A stretch of 64,000 nucleotides of DNA from Anopheles merus (Eukaryota > Arthropoda > Insecta > Diptera > Culicidae): contig NW_024427594.1 in the NCBI RefSeq assembly GCF_017562075.2, positions 248,001-312,000 on the forward strand, given 5' to 3'. Under the pieces are notes generated by a model. The model was given only the letters and a program-made list of their open reading frames with translations, searched no databases and was not told the origin of the DNA. Of this stretch, positions 1-10,625 are shown one piece after another. The translations under genes were made by a program, and so were the position numbers. How positions within the stretch are numbered: position 1 is the first letter of the stretch; every line of letters starts with the position of its first letter.

Positions 1-38
1 CGACATCATACAGATAGCGTTTGAATTTGTTACCTGTG

Positions 39-530
39 TGTTACGCGTGCGATTATTCAAAAAGTTTCAAACTGTAATTTCGCATGGTGCGCGATCACCT
101 TAAACTAGAAAAGGAATACGCTACGTGTAAAAGCGGAATAAACATGCGTCACAAACACTAACACACGGCACTCACGCGTACGTACACTTATGTAATAATT
201 ATCCTCGGAAAGGATACACTAACACCCTAAAAAATGTATGGGCTTCCGGGGGTATAAAAGGGACTACACTTCGAATAAAGAACCATTCGGATTTTGCAAC
301 TCTAAGAAACTTCGGCTTTTTTAATTTTGCATATTCGGATCAGAAAGAAATCTTTCATCCCTCTTCACCCCCTTCTGCGGCATAGGCTCCTCAAATTACT
401 TGAGAGAGCAACTAGCGGGAAGGTTGATTACTGGTGTCGAACGGTTGAGAAGATCGCTGTTACCCGAGCGGGTTTGACTAACAAGGCCGCATCCTTCGCG
501 TGGCCCACAGATCCGTTCGCCGTCGTAACA
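39..530 (+). repeat. 5' LTR of the intact BEL element
   Basis: 492-bp LTR, TGTTAC...GTAACA, identical to the 3' copy except at about one base. It holds a TATA box (253-259), an AATAAA signal (274-279) and a pyrimidine-rich 3' third. The open frame that starts in the LTR and runs to 722 is not coding in any way I can support. Confidence 0.95.
251..285 (+). promoter_or_regulatory. LTR core promoter (TATA box) and polyadenylation signal
   Basis: TATAAAA at 253-259 lies after a G-rich stretch, with AATAAA at 274-279. From the usual 25-30 bp spacing, transcription would start near 283-290, just after the AATAAA. That would put the polyA signal in U3, where it can act only in the 3' LTR. The same motifs recur at 6493-6499 and 6514-6519. 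The start site is inferred. Confidence 0.6.
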
Positions 531-939
531 TTTGGTGGCTCCAGAGAGGAATCTTCCTCACATTTGCTTAGTAGAGAGATTTGCCCGTTGGATGCAAGCT
601 TCCGCAAATTCTCTAGCCCTCCACGTTCTCACCGTAGAGAATTTGCTTCGCTCCTAGACGAACCTATCCTCGCTCCAGAGGAAGCACTCACACTAGGAGG
701 AAGACAGCATCGCTTCCGATAGGATTGCTTCCGCTCTCCATCTACGCTTGTGCACTCACGTATACGGCTCCACTTACACGTGTACAGCTCCAGCGAGCTG
801 CGTATGCGATAGCGTGAGAGAGCACTAAGAGAGAGCTCTAAGGGAGAGCCCTTGCGCACCGTTGAACCAGTGCGACATCGCACACCCATACCACTAATTA
901 AGAATCCGTGCACCATACACGCACCCGATTAGCTACGTC
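531..939 (+). other. BEL element leader with primer binding site
   Basis: Untranslated leader between the 5' LTR and gag. Two bases after the LTR is TGGTGGCTCCAGAGAGGA (533-550). It begins TGG, as expected for a sequence complementary to a tRNA 3' CCA end. The same 18 bases occur at the matching place of the second BEL element (27472-27489). The tRNA was not identified. No ORF in the leader looks real. Confidence 0.8.
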
Positions 940-3900
940 ATGACTACCAAGAGAAATCTTACCCCGTTCGTGGATAACGACAATGGTAGCTGTCGCTTAT
1001 GCAGCCGGGATGATGATCCCAATATGGTCCAATGCGACGAATGCGATCGCTGGTTCCATATGGCATGTGCCAAACTGAGCCGGTTGCCTAAAGCGGACGA
1101 ACCATTCTTGTGCATTAAATGCACGAAGGATTATGCAAAAATTAAGGCTCCAACGCCGACGGGCTCTGGCCAAGACACGGCCATCGCAGCCCTTATCGAA
1201 GCGTTGAAGGGTAGTAGCATTGACACTAATACCTATTTAAAACGAACGACACTAAACCAGCTTCCTCCGTTCGATGGCAAGGCAGGAGAATGGCCCAAGT
1301 TTAAGCGCGCGTTCGATGAAAGCACAGAAGAAGCAAAATTTTCCAACGTCGAAAATATGAACCGTCTCCAGCATGCGCTCAAAGGGGAAGCCGAGAAACA
1401 TGTTCGCCGACTATTCTTAGAACCGGCAAACGTTCCCGAAATAATCTCCAAATTGGAGGAACAATTCGGTAGAGCGGACCTTGTGTACGATGAACACCTA
1501 AAAGACGTGCTAAAAATCAAAATTGATAATCAGCACAAGATTCCTGAACTATCCGACGCGATTCAGGATATGATTACCAACCTCAAAGCAATAAACAAAG
1601 CTGCATACTTGCAAGACCATCGGTTGGTAAACGAATTGGCTTGCAAATTACCCACTGATCGACATATAAAATGGATCGAGTACAAAGCATCCAGCATAAA
1701 GCCGGGCGAGCTTCCATCGCTAGAAGACTTTGGAAAATGGTTGCTCCCTCAAGCAAAAGTCTTGAAGGAATTGCCAAAGCGGGCGGAACGCGCAAAACAA
1801 TTATTGAATGTACACCAGCCTCCAGCAAGAACCACCGAAGGGCCGCGTAGAAACCATCGCTTCACTAACGCACGCAACGCACACGGCTCAGCCACTAACA
1901 CAAATACTGCTCGACCATTTACACACACTGCATCACGACAATGGAACCAAACTTTTTCTTGCCCGTGTTGTCACGGAAGCCACGCACTATACCGATGTGA
2001 TATATTTAAACGGAGACCGGCACAAGAACGCGTAGAAATCGCACATAGAGGAGAACAATGCTTCGCCTGCCTATCCGGTAATGATCACCGCGCACGAAAC
2101 TGTAGAGCAGCAAGAGAATGCGGCATACAAGGGTGCAAGGAAATGCACCATCAATTGCTACACTTACCTGTCGCATCCAATACAAACTATCACCAGGCAC
2201 AGCAAAACATATTCTATCAAATTGTGCCAATTGTTCTGCGAAACGGAGACAAAACGCAGGCCACATTTGCATTTCTAGACGCAGGATCGTCGGTAACATT
2301 GATCGAGGAGAAGATTGCAAATGAGCTTCAATTAGAAGGACCGATCGATCCCCTCACGATGACATGGACACATAATTTGTCCATCCGAGAGGACGAGAGC
2401 AAGAGAGTAAGCTGCCTCGTAAGAGGAGAAAAGGAGAAGAGAGAGCATCTCCTAGAGAAGATGAGAACCGTAAAAACGCTCCAGCTCCCGAGCCAATCCA
2501 TCGACTGCGGTGATCTCGCAGAGAAATATCCTCATCTGAGAGGAATCGAAGTAGGCGAATATAAGAGAGCGAAGCCAACCGTTCTAATTGGCCTTAACCA
2601 TAGTCATCTACTAATACCATTAGGACGAAAAATGGGCCGAAGTGATGAGCCAATGGCGATTAAGACGAAGTTGGGATGGGTTATCTTCGGGATGGACACC
2701 AAACTTCGCGAAGCCTCCGAACATTTTCTGATGATCCACTACGAGGAAAATGCCATGAATAGCATGATGCGAAGCTACTTCAGTACCGAAGACTTTGGAG
2801 TGAAACCAGTAGCAACAATAAAGTCGAGCGAGATGGAACGTGCCGAGAAAATCATTGCCAACACCCTGGTGAAATCACAGGGACGTTACGAGATAGGTCT
2901 ATTATGGAAGACCGACGAAGTGAAGTTTCCGGACAGCTACCAAGCTGCTTTACGACGTCTAGAGAGTCAGGAAAAGCAGCTGAAAAGGAACCCTGAAATG
3001 CAGACTTGGTTGTGTGAAACCTTCAAGGAGTACGAGAAGAAGGGATATGTAAGAAAGCTCTCACGGGAAGAAGCAGCACTGCACGGGCCGCGTACCTTTT
3101 ATTTGCCGCACTTCGTGGTCGTGAATAAAAACAAGCCGGTGCTTAAACCGAGGCTAGTGTTCGACGCTGCCGCAAGGGTTAAGGACGTTTCCTTAAACTC
3201 CCAGCTCCTCACTGGACCTGACGAAGTGCCGTCACTGTTCGGCATACTGTTGAGATTCCGTGAAGGGAATATCTGCGTTAGTGGAGACATCAAGGAGATG
3301 TTCCACCAAGTGAAAATAAGGAAGGAGGACCAGGACGCACAGCGCATACTGTGGCGTGAAGGAAACGCAGCTCGGCGGCCGGATACGTATGTCATGCAGG
3401 TCATGACGTTTGGTGCAACGTGCTCGCCATCATGTGCTCAAGCGGTAAAAAATCGAAACGCCGAAGAGCATCAACTTACTCACCCGCTGGCCCTTAGACC
3501 CATCACTCGTCAGCATTATGTGGACGACTACTTGGACAGCTTTTTCTCGCTGGAAGAAGCTATCGAAACGGTGGAACAGGTGAGAAAGGTTCACGCGATG
3601 GGTGGATTCCTCATAAGGAATTTTGTGTCGAATAATTCAAAGTTGAGACAAACAATACCGGAAGAACATCAACTCCACCAAAGTCTAGTGGACATCAAGG
3701 AAAAAAACCAATGCGTCGAAAAAACATTGGGTGTGCAGTGGAATACGCAGCTGGACACGTTTGGTTATAGAGTGAATATAGCAAGAGCTCGCACCGATGT
3801 CGGCGGAGAACTACCCACCAAACGAGAGGTGTTGAGTTTCGTCATGTGTATATATGATCCCCTCGGTCTCATCAGCCACCTTACAATTCAAGGGAGGATT

Positions 3901-6213
3901 ATCATGCAAGCTGTCCACATAGCCGTTGAGGACTGGGACGCAAAGATTCCCGACAATCTCGCAGCAAAGTGGCATGAATGGACGACAACCATCAGTGAAG
4001 CAAAGGATCTAGCCATTCCTAGACCAATCACCGCGGCAGGAAATGCGCCGATCGATATCCACACCTTTGTGGACGCATCCCTAGATGCATTTGCAGCATG
4101 CGTGTACGCAAGAAGCTGCTTTAAAGGGTGCTATGTCGTGAGGCTTGTCGCTGCCAAGGCTCGAGTGGCTCCAATCCATGCACTAACGATTCCAAAGCTC
4201 GAGTTGCAAGCCGCCATTTTGGGAGCGAGGCTCACCGAAACCGTTGCAAAAGAGCTCAGACTGCCAATCCACCGCACCACGTTCTGGACTGATTCACGAA
4301 CAGTATTGTCGTGGATCAATAGCGAGCATCGGAAATTCAAACAATTTGTGGCGCACCGAGTAAGCGAAATTTTGGACACGAGCAGCGCCAGCCAATGGAG
4401 GTGGGTCCCTTCAAAGGAAAATCCAGCCGATGCCGCCACCAAGGTAACCAACGCAAGCATGTGGTTTAATGGTCCAGCATTTCTATTATCAAAAGAGTGT
4501 GATTGGCCCGAGCAGCAGCCTGTCTCAGACACAGAGGAGGAGAAGCGTGTCGCCGCAAATCTAGTGCTTCACCATCACGAGACAGTGGTTCCCGAGCTAA
4601 ATTATTCAACATGGGACCGCCTGCTTCGCCATCACACATTTTTAAAGAAATTTGTGGATTTTTTGAAAGACCGGAAGGCGTTCAACAAGATGATTGGACG
4701 CGAGGACGTAGAACACGCCAAATACGCCTTGTTACGCAAGGCGCAATGGGAAGGGTTCCCGGATGAAATGGAGGCCCTAACGAGGGGGCAGGAAATATCC
4801 AGCAAGAGCAGTATCAAAACATTGTTGCCTTATTTAGATCACCACAATCTCCTGAGGTCGCGAAGCCGTTTAGAGAACGCAACGGCGCTACCAAAAAGCG
4901 CGCGCTCACCAATACTTCTGCCGCAAAAACCGCGCATCGTGAAGCTTCTCGTGCGGAACTACCACGAGAAGTATCATCATCAGGCCGACAATGTCGTAAT
5001 CGGTACCTTGCGACAAACCTACTGGATCGTGCAGCTGCGGAACGTTTTGAAAGCTGTTAAAGGTTGCTGCCAGAGATGTATCCTCAACACCGCTACCCCG
5101 CAAACCCCTTTGATGGCACCCCTGCCATCTTTCAGGACACACCCTCACAATCCGCCATTCCTACACTCGGGAGTGGATTATTTTGGGCCCCTCGACGTTA
5201 CCGTGAAGCGGTCCATCGAGAAACGATGGGGGGCAATATTCACTTGCATGAGCACGCGGGCCGTACACATCGAACTGGCCGAGAAGTTGGACGTCGATAG
5301 CTTCTTAATATGCCTGAAGAATTTCACGAACCGACGAGGCAAGATCACCCACTTATACAGCGACAACGGGACCAACTTCATAGGCGCGGATAGGCTGATG
5401 AAGAAGTTGGTGGAAGAGATCGGAGAGAGAATGGGAAGAGAAGCCGCCCTGAGACACCAGATTGAATGGAAATTCAATCCGCCGTCCGCTCCCCACTTCG
5501 GAGGATCGTGGGAGCGGCTTATTCAAATAGTGAAGAAAGCGCTACACCACATGGCGACTGAGTGGAAGACGCGACACCCCTACCCGGAAACGTTGCGAGC
5601 GGCGTTAATAGAGATAGAGGCTATGATCAATTCGCGGCCATTGACGCACATACCATTGTCTAACGAGGAAGACGAGTTTCTAACGCCGTTCCACTTCCTT
5701 ATTGGACGAGGCGTTGAGAGCCTGCCGCCGGACAGTCTGGACACATCCTATGTATCCAGGCAGCAGTTTAAAGTGGCCCAGCATAACGCCAAGGTTTTCT
5801 GGGATCGCTGGAAGAAGGAGTATCTGCCTACACTCATCAAGCGGAACAAGTGGACCAACAAGGCAGAACCAGTGAAGGTGGGCGATGTAGTGGTGCTCAC
5901 GAACGACAACGCACCCGCGGGACAATGGCTGAAGGGCAAGGTGCTGGAAGTGCACCCAGCTGCGGATGGGCAAGTTCGCGTCGTGTCCGTGAAGACGGCT
6001 ACCGGAATCCTGAAGCGACCGGCCGTCAAGGTAGCAGTAGTGGACGTGAAGCCCAAGGAGCATCTACTCGTCGTGAAGCAACCGCCATCCAAGACGACCA
6101 AGCGGGTGCTGGAAGATGACGTGACTTTGAGGGAGGCCCCGTCAACCAAGCGGATCATCACAGCTGGCGACTGGATAACCAGATTGCTTGCGGACAATTC
6201 AGATCGCGAATGA
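940..6213 (+). CDS. BEL/Pao gag-pol polyprotein with N-terminal PHD finger
   Basis: 1,757 codons, uninterrupted. Residues 18-61 form a C4HC3 PHD-type zinc finger (C18, C21, C32, C35, H40, C43, C58, C61). A gag core typical of BEL (Pfam DUF1759 type, PPFDG...) follows from about 108 to 270, then Cys/His knuckles at 344-400. Retroviral-type aspartic protease has the motif DAGSS at 447. Reverse transcriptase shows GDIKEMFHQV near 782 and the catalytic YVDD at 860-863. RNase H has D1045 and D1118. Integrase has an H2C2 zinc region (1342-1380) and a DDE core read as D1413, D1475 and E1525. A BEL-type C-terminal domain (DUF5641 type) fills about 1580-1720. The ATG at 940 is chosen because the PHD finger follows it closely. 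The polyprotein should be cut by its own protease and act in reverse transcription and integration. Length and order are those of a full element. Confidence 0.95.
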   Translation: MTTKRNLTPFVDNDNGSCRLCSRDDDPNMVQCDECDRWFHMACAKLSRLPKADEPFLCIKCTKDYAKIKAPTPTGSGQDTAIAALIEALKGSSIDTNTYLKRTTLNQLPPFDGKAGEWPKFKRAFDESTEEAKFSNVENMNRLQHALKGEAEKHVRRLFLEPANVPEIISKLEEQFGRADLVYDEHLKDVLKIKIDNQHKIPELSDAIQDMITNLKAINKAAYLQDHRLVNELACKLPTDRHIKWIEYKASSIKPGELPSLEDFGKWLLPQAKVLKELPKRAERAKQLLNVHQPPARTTEGPRRNHRFTNARNAHGSATNTNTARPFTHTASRQWNQTFSCPCCHGSHALYRCDIFKRRPAQERVEIAHRGEQCFACLSGNDHRARNCRAARECGIQGCKEMHHQLLHLPVASNTNYHQAQQNIFYQIVPIVLRNGDKTQATFAFLDAGSSVTLIEEKIANELQLEGPIDPLTMTWTHNLSIREDESKRVSCLVRGEKEKREHLLEKMRTVKTLQLPSQSIDCGDLAEKYPHLRGIEVGEYKRAKPTVLIGLNHSHLLIPLGRKMGRSDEPMAIKTKLGWVIFGMDTKLREASEHFLMIHYEENAMNSMMRSYFSTEDFGVKPVATIKSSEMERAEKIIANTLVKSQGRYEIGLLWKTDEVKFPDSYQAALRRLESQEKQLKRNPEMQTWLCETFKEYEKKGYVRKLSREEAALHGPRTFYLPHFVVVNKNKPVLKPRLVFDAAARVKDVSLNSQLLTGPDEVPSLFGILLRFREGNICVSGDIKEMFHQVKIRKEDQDAQRILWREGNAARRPDTYVMQVMTFGATCSPSCAQAVKNRNAEEHQLTHPLALRPITRQHYVDDYLDSFFSLEEAIETVEQVRKVHAMGGFLIRNFVSNNSKLRQTIPEEHQLHQSLVDIKEKNQCVEKTLGVQWNTQLDTFGYRVNIARARTDVGGELPTKREVLSFVMCIYDPLGLISHLTIQGRIIMQAVHIAVEDWDAKIPDNLAAKWHEWTTTISEAKDLAIPRPITAAGNAPIDIHTFVDASLDAFAACVYARSCFKGCYVVRLVAAKARVAPIHALTIPKLELQAAILGARLTETVAKELRLPIHRTTFWTDSRTVLSWINSEHRKFKQFVAHRVSEILDTSSASQWRWVPSKENPADAATKVTNASMWFNGPAFLLSKECDWPEQQPVSDTEEEKRVAANLVLHHHETVVPELNYSTWDRLLRHHTFLKKFVDFLKDRKAFNKMIGREDVEHAKYALLRKAQWEGFPDEMEALTRGQEISSKSSIKTLLPYLDHHNLLRSRSRLENATALPKSARSPILLPQKPRIVKLLVRNYHEKYHHQADNVVIGTLRQTYWIVQLRNVLKAVKGCCQRCILNTATPQTPLMAPLPSFRTHPHNPPFLHSGVDYFGPLDVTVKRSIEKRWGAIFTCMSTRAVHIELAEKLDVDSFLICLKNFTNRRGKITHLYSDNGTNFIGADRLMKKLVEEIGERMGREAALRHQIEWKFNPPSAPHFGGSWERLIQIVKKALHHMATEWKTRHPYPETLRAALIEIEAMINSRPLTHIPLSNEEDEFLTPFHFLIGRGVESLPPDSLDTSYVSRQQFKVAQHNAKVFWDRWKKEYLPTLIKRNKWTNKAEPVKVGDVVVLTNDNAPAGQWLKGKVLEVHPAADGQVRVVSVKTATGILKRPAVKVAVVDVKPKEHLLVVKQPPSKTTKRVLEDDVTLREAPSTKRIITAGDWITRLLADNSDRE

Positions 6214-6267
6214 AGAATCGTCACCCGTCTTTTTTTTTCTTTTGGGTAATTGACCGCGGTAAATTAC

Positions 6268-6278
6268 GAGGAGGAGGA
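6268..6278 (+). other. Polypurine tract next to the 3' LTR
   Basis: Eleven purines (GAGGAGGAGGA) end exactly at the first base of the 3' LTR, the expected site for plus-strand priming. The stretch 6214-6267 between the gag-pol stop and the tract is short and non-coding. Confidence 0.8.
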
Positions 6279-6770
6279 TGTTACGCGTGCGATTATTCAA
6301 AAAGTTTCAAACTGTAATTTCGCATGGTGCGCGATCACCTTAAACTAGAAAAGGAATACGCTACGTGTAAAAGCGGAATAAACATGCGTCACAAACACTA
6401 ACACACGGCACTCACGCGTACGTACACTTATGTAATAATTATCCTCGGAAAGGATACACTAACACCCTAAAAAATGTATGGGCTTCCGGGGGTATAAAAG
6501 GGACTACACTTCGAATAAAGAACCATTCGGATTTTGCAACTCTAAGAAACTTCGGCTTTTTTAATTTTGCATATTCGGATCAGAAAGAAATCTCTCATCC
6601 CTCTTCACCCCCTTCTGCGGCATAGGCTCCTCAAATTACTTGAGAGAGCAACTAGCGGGAAGGTTGATTACTGGTGTCGAACGGTTGAGAAGATCGCTGT
6701 TACCCGAGCGGGTTTGACTAACAAGGCCGCATCCTTCGCGTGGCCCACAGATCCGTTCGCCGTCGTAACA
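6279..6770 (+). repeat. 3' LTR of the intact BEL element
   Basis: Partner of 39-530, 492 bp, followed by the target duplication CTGTG at 6771-6775. It differs from the 5' LTR by C at 6594 where the 5' copy has T. Confidence 0.95.
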
Positions 6771-6821
6771 CTGTGTGTTATGGGCCAACCTGATGGTCCC
6801 GTAGATCGCCACCGACGACAC

Positions 6822-7613
6822 TCATCTGGCGTAGATCGAAGTGTGTGTGCGATCTATCAACACATATTCTAGCACGATGCTCCATTGTGCTGTTGGTTCG
6901 CCAAGCTGATGCAGCATCTTAACGTGACGATCAAAATCGTCAACCAACCTGTGCAATGATGCGTTCGATTCCTTGGTCACTTTGCCGATGTTGAACATTG
7001 CCTGTAGATGACGCTTCTTTTGTAGATACTCATTGGCGTATCTGTCCACAAACGATTTCCAGGCAATGTTGTAATTAGATGCACACAACGGAATCGATTC
7101 CAGCAACTTTGCATCTTCACCCTTGAGCGCAGCTCGAAGATAATGGAACTTTTGGATAGTTAGCACCTCTTCGTTGCTGTGGATTAGTACTTCAAAAGTA
7201 TCTCGAAATGTCGCCCATTGCATCTCATTGCCGTCAAATTCTGGAAGAGAAATGGTTGGCAGCCTCACTCCAGATGTAGCAATGGTCGATGAGGCGGAAA
7301 TAGCATTATGCGATGGCCGCAACAACGCTTGTAGGCTGGCCCTCGCGGCCATTAAGGCGTCCTCAGTCGTAGCGCGAAAATGGCTCTCCATTTCGCGCGC
7401 TTCGGGTGCTGCTCCATCCTCGATCAACTGCTGCACTGTATCGAACTCTACTGCAACACGTTCGGTGTCGGAGATGAACAAGCCAAGCCTGAATTTATCC
7501 CGCTCAGGCACAAAATTAGCAGCAAATGCTATAACTCGCGGAAAAATAACGTAAACAGAAATGAAACAATCAAATCTCCAAAGCGATGTCTTGATACCTT
7601 TGGCTAAAATCAC
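6822..7613 (-). pseudogene. Gag fragment of another BEL/Pao element
   Basis: Minus-strand frame of 263 codons. From about residue 110 it reads as a BEL gag: LPEFDGNEMQWATFRDTF, then ALKGEDAKLLESIPL and a stretch WKSFVDRYANEYLQKK, all typical of the DUF1759-type gag of Pao/Roo-like elements. This family is clearly different from the intact element to its left. The first 35 or so residues look unlike gag, so the real start is unsure. The frame stops at 6822 in mid-gag, near the junction with the intact BEL element. No zinc knuckle, protease or RT follows, so it is a remnant. Confidence 0.75.
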
Positions 7614-8094
7614 AACTTACTGATGTGGCCAGAGCAATTTTGATCACATCATAGTGATTTTGTGTTTATGTAGAGTTCCAAATTTAATCTATCGGTCAAA
7701 AAACCACAATTGTGTTTGAATTGTTTTAATAAATTCATTAGAAAATCAATTTAAACTGCATTTATGTTTCATTTTAGATCATACAGGAAAATAAAAAATG
7801 TCATTAAAATACAGGCCGACGATGTTCTTATGAAGAATATGCACTGTCGGTCCCTGAGAAAATACTCTCGTATCAAAATGGCTCTGGCGGTCCGAGCGGA
7901 CCTCCGCCGACACAGGGGAAAGTTCACTGGCGGTCCCTAGGGACCGCCATAGCGCTCAACGTGTTAGCTGAGAATCACTCCAGTTAAGCAGCGGTAATCG
8001 CTGATGCGGGCGTGCGTGCGTTTTCTGTACATGTATGGAATTTGACACCCGCAGCGGGTGACAGTTGCAACCGCATGCGTCAGAATCAAACAAT
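7614..8094. other. Non-coding stretch with part of a short inverted-repeat element
   Basis: AT-rich, no gene seen. Bases about 7908-7966 (GTTCACTGGCGGTCCCTAGG...CAACGTGTTA) resemble the right half of the short element at 9047-9184, so a diverged fragment of that family lies here. Bases 7870-7905 also contain a GGCGGTCCGAGCGGACC palindrome. Confidence 0.5.
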
Positions 8095-8222
8095 GGGGGC
8101 CTTCACGATTCTAGTTAGTTTTTTGTATGGAGTTTGACAGTTTTGACAGGAAGCTGAAATCATGTAAACACTCCATACAAAACCACACAAAAAAACTAGC
8201 ATGCAATTTTCAGTCTAGATTA

Positions 8223-8530
8223 CCCGCTGCGAAAAGCGATCGAAAACTTGTCAGCCACTCGCTCAATGTAGCTAGAGAGCAAAAACCAATAACGATAAAG
8301 CGAGGTGAAAGGGAAAAGAGAGAAGAAAGAGAACGTGGGTGTGAACTATTTTTCAGCCATTATCATTTTTGCGCCAACACGGTCGCGTAACGGAGCTTTT
8401 TTGTCAAAAAGAGACATACACATACAGCGCGCTCTCTCGAAATACCGTAAACGCTTCAATCGATCAAGAGCTTCGATCGGTTTTTCGGACATTTCTGCTC
8501 GCTTTCTCGATCGGTTTCGGCAAGCCTTCT
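8223..8530 (+). repeat. CCCGC-ended short repeat, 3' truncated
   Basis: Starts CCCGCTGCGAAAAGCGATCG and follows the same sequence as the full copies at 21622-21973, 25063-25411 and 25412-25764, but breaks off in the final third (after TCGGTTTCGGC). It is an old or recombined copy without coding capacity. Confidence 0.65.
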
Positions 8531-9046
8531 GACCTTTATCAGCGATAAAGCGATAAAAATCAGCCTTCTAAATTCATACTCCTTGGGATAAGCCCACCTG
8601 TATATTATACTCACTTACCCGCTGCGCAAAGCGACGCAAGAAATGATGGCGTTCGGAGAATTTTATCATGCCTTCTTTTTCCCTCCAACGGCAAATTTGT
8701 CAAGCAGCCAGTCGAGCTACCCGTCCCTGGCTCCGCCTCATACCCCTCGCCTGAACGCGCTGTCGAAGGTTTAGATGTGTTGGTGCGTCAGACAGCCAAT
8801 CGCTGTCAGCCGTCGTCCGTGCTTTTTCCCTCCATAGCGCTATCTCTTTCTCGCTTGTGGCCAATGCTCATGAGTTGCTGTGGCGCTTAAAAAGCCGTTA
8901 CTAAACATTGCAGCGAAGAAGTTGCATTTTCACAAATCAAACCAAAAAAGCGCAATGAGTTCAATCGCTGCAATGTAAAAATGACCAAGGAATCGCTAGC
9001 TCACACTGGAGGGTTTGCTGTGCAACGGGCAGAACCCTAATTCGCA

Positions 9047-9184
9047 TTAGCACGTTCAGCCTGGCGCTGTTTTTCATCAACATTCCGTTCCGCCGGCATC
9101 TAGAACGCAAGCTGATTGTAAAATCGGCATACTGGAAAGTTCACTGGCAGTCCCTGGGGCCTGCCATCGAACTGAACGTGCTAA
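9047..9184. mobile_element. Short TTAR-ended inverted-repeat element (MITE), copy 1
   Basis: 138 bp bounded by the inverted repeats TTAGCACGTTCAG and CTGAACGTGCTAA. Related copies at 19906-20043 and 59973-60090 end in TTAACACGTTCA, so the outer bases are TTAA-like, reminiscent of piggyBac targets. In this copy both ends carry G/C at the fourth position, so the four bases may belong to the inverted repeat and not be a target duplication. Confidence 0.55.
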
Positions 9185-10451
9185 ACATAAAGCATAATTT
9201 TATTACACTAAGCATTTGCTTTCGTATGGTGTAGATTACACAGATATACCAAGCCGCCTGCGCATGGGTGTGAGTGTGTGTGTGTATGCAAAACTGTCGC
9301 CGAATGTATGCTCTTCCGGAATGTTATGATCGACCGGTCAAAGAAAGGAAGGTGTTCATGACAGTGACGGAGTAGGGGAATCGGGTGCCCTAGGCGGAAA
9401 GACGGTCGCTGTAAATGGTAACTGATGACCGGGAGGAGGGGGTACTGGAGGGGGTACAGCTGTTGGGAGATATAACAGTATACTTAAATCGCTGGCGCGG
9501 GGGGGGGAGGGAATGGGACCCCTACGATCATCACAGGCCCTAAAATTGTTGTCGGCATGGGGGAGGGGGGGGGGGGAAATGTTTCTCCAGCCTCAGGACC
9601 ATCTTTCCAGGGGCCTTTATCGCTAATATTCTGTCCACTTGTTGTTGTTGTTTTATTTTTTTACGAGGCCTCTGTCCACTTGTAGACATACGGCATACTA
9701 CAGACTAGAGATCTTCGGCGACCGCCTAGTCCGCCTACCGTTAGATCCGCCGCTCGTTCATGACGGTGTTTTTTTTATTGTGGAGGTGCATCCTTCCCTA
9801 TGCCTGCAGCGTATGCATCGGGTAGGAGACAGTGTGACAGTATGCAAGTTGCCCGCAAGATAGGAGCTGTCCCGCGGCACCGCCACCATTCCGCACATCG
9901 TAACAGCATGCCCGTCGCGGGTTCTAACCACGTATGAACCGTCCGCCGTAGCAAGGGCTGATAAACCGGCTACGTGGTACTCAAGTCCTAAAATGGCCGG
10001 CATGATCGCGCTGGCTATTACGCCAACAATAATAATAATAATAAGAAGAAATTAGCATAACATTCCACGCCCGGGGAAGAGTTTGGCTTGTCTTTGATGC
10101 TGCCGGGCTACCGATGTGACGCGACAAATGCACGGAATGCACTCGACCAAAGGACATTAACCTCCCGAGCCGAACCCATTCCAAGGCAGTGCCGGTCGCT
10201 CGGCGTCATGATACCGGCTTGCCCAGCCAACAAGCCGCCAGATTCTGGACGGACAGGTGCAGCACCATACGCGCACCGTAATAAACAAATCCAGAATCCT
10301 CTTTTGTATGAATTCAATTCAAGTTTTGTTTCAACTTGCATCCGCTAGCAGAATTGTGTTGTCTCTCAGGTAGCGAGATAAAAAATGCACGGACTTTGTT
10401 GCCGCAGTGGATGACAATGTACGCATCAGAATCAAACCGTTTTGGGGTTTC

Positions 10452-10625
10452 CACACGCACGCACACACACACACACACGCAAACACACACACGCATGCAC
10501 GCACACTTGCACGTACGCGCGCATGCGAGCGCACACCCACGAAAGCGCGAACGCAAGCACGCACCCACGAAAGCGCGCAGGCGAGCGCGCACCCACCACC
10601 AATCCGCCCCCCCCCCCCCTCTCCC
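10452..10625. repeat. CA/GCGCA-rich tract and C-run in the left palindrome arm
   Basis: Imperfect (CA)n merging into CGCACGCAAG-type repeats and ending in a run of about 13 C. It causes long His/Thr/Arg frames that are not genes. Confidence 0.85.

Larger units (their letters stand above)
39..6770 (+). mobile_element. Complete BEL/Pao LTR retrotransposon, apparently intact
   Basis: Seen directly: two 492-bp direct repeats (39-530 and 6279-6770) that begin TGTTAC and end GTAACA, flanked by the 5-bp duplication CTGTG (34-38 and 6771-6775). Between them lie a primer binding site, one long gag-pol frame and a purine tract next to the 3' LTR. The order protease-RT-RNase H-integrase and the long single polyprotein are those of the BEL/Pao superfamily. 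The only LTR difference I find is T at 354 against C at 6594, which points to a recent insertion. It sits beside, and probably within, an older BEL fragment (6822-7613, minus strand). No stop or frameshift is visible, so it is a candidate for an active copy. Confidence 0.95.
8095..10101 (+). repeat. Composite repeat, copy A
   Basis: The same succession of blocks is found inverted at 19019-22055 (copy B) and partly at 59542-60967 (copy C). In order: an end block (AATGGGGG then TTCACGATTCTAG), a truncated CCCGC element (8223-8530), a block starting CCCGCTGCGCAAAGCGAC at 8618, a short TTAR-ended inverted-repeat element (9047-9184), G-rich stretches, a block with a CAGCGGTGG-like motif, a tRNA-like block and a short (AAT)n tract near 10028. 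No protein is encoded. It behaves as a non-autonomous or composite repeat; its class is not recognised. Confidence 0.7.

Noticed and set aside
327..722. 131-codon frame across the 5' LTR and leader
   Set aside because: It starts in the LTR and ends in the leader; its first part recurs in the 3' LTR. No domain and no place for it in BEL elements.
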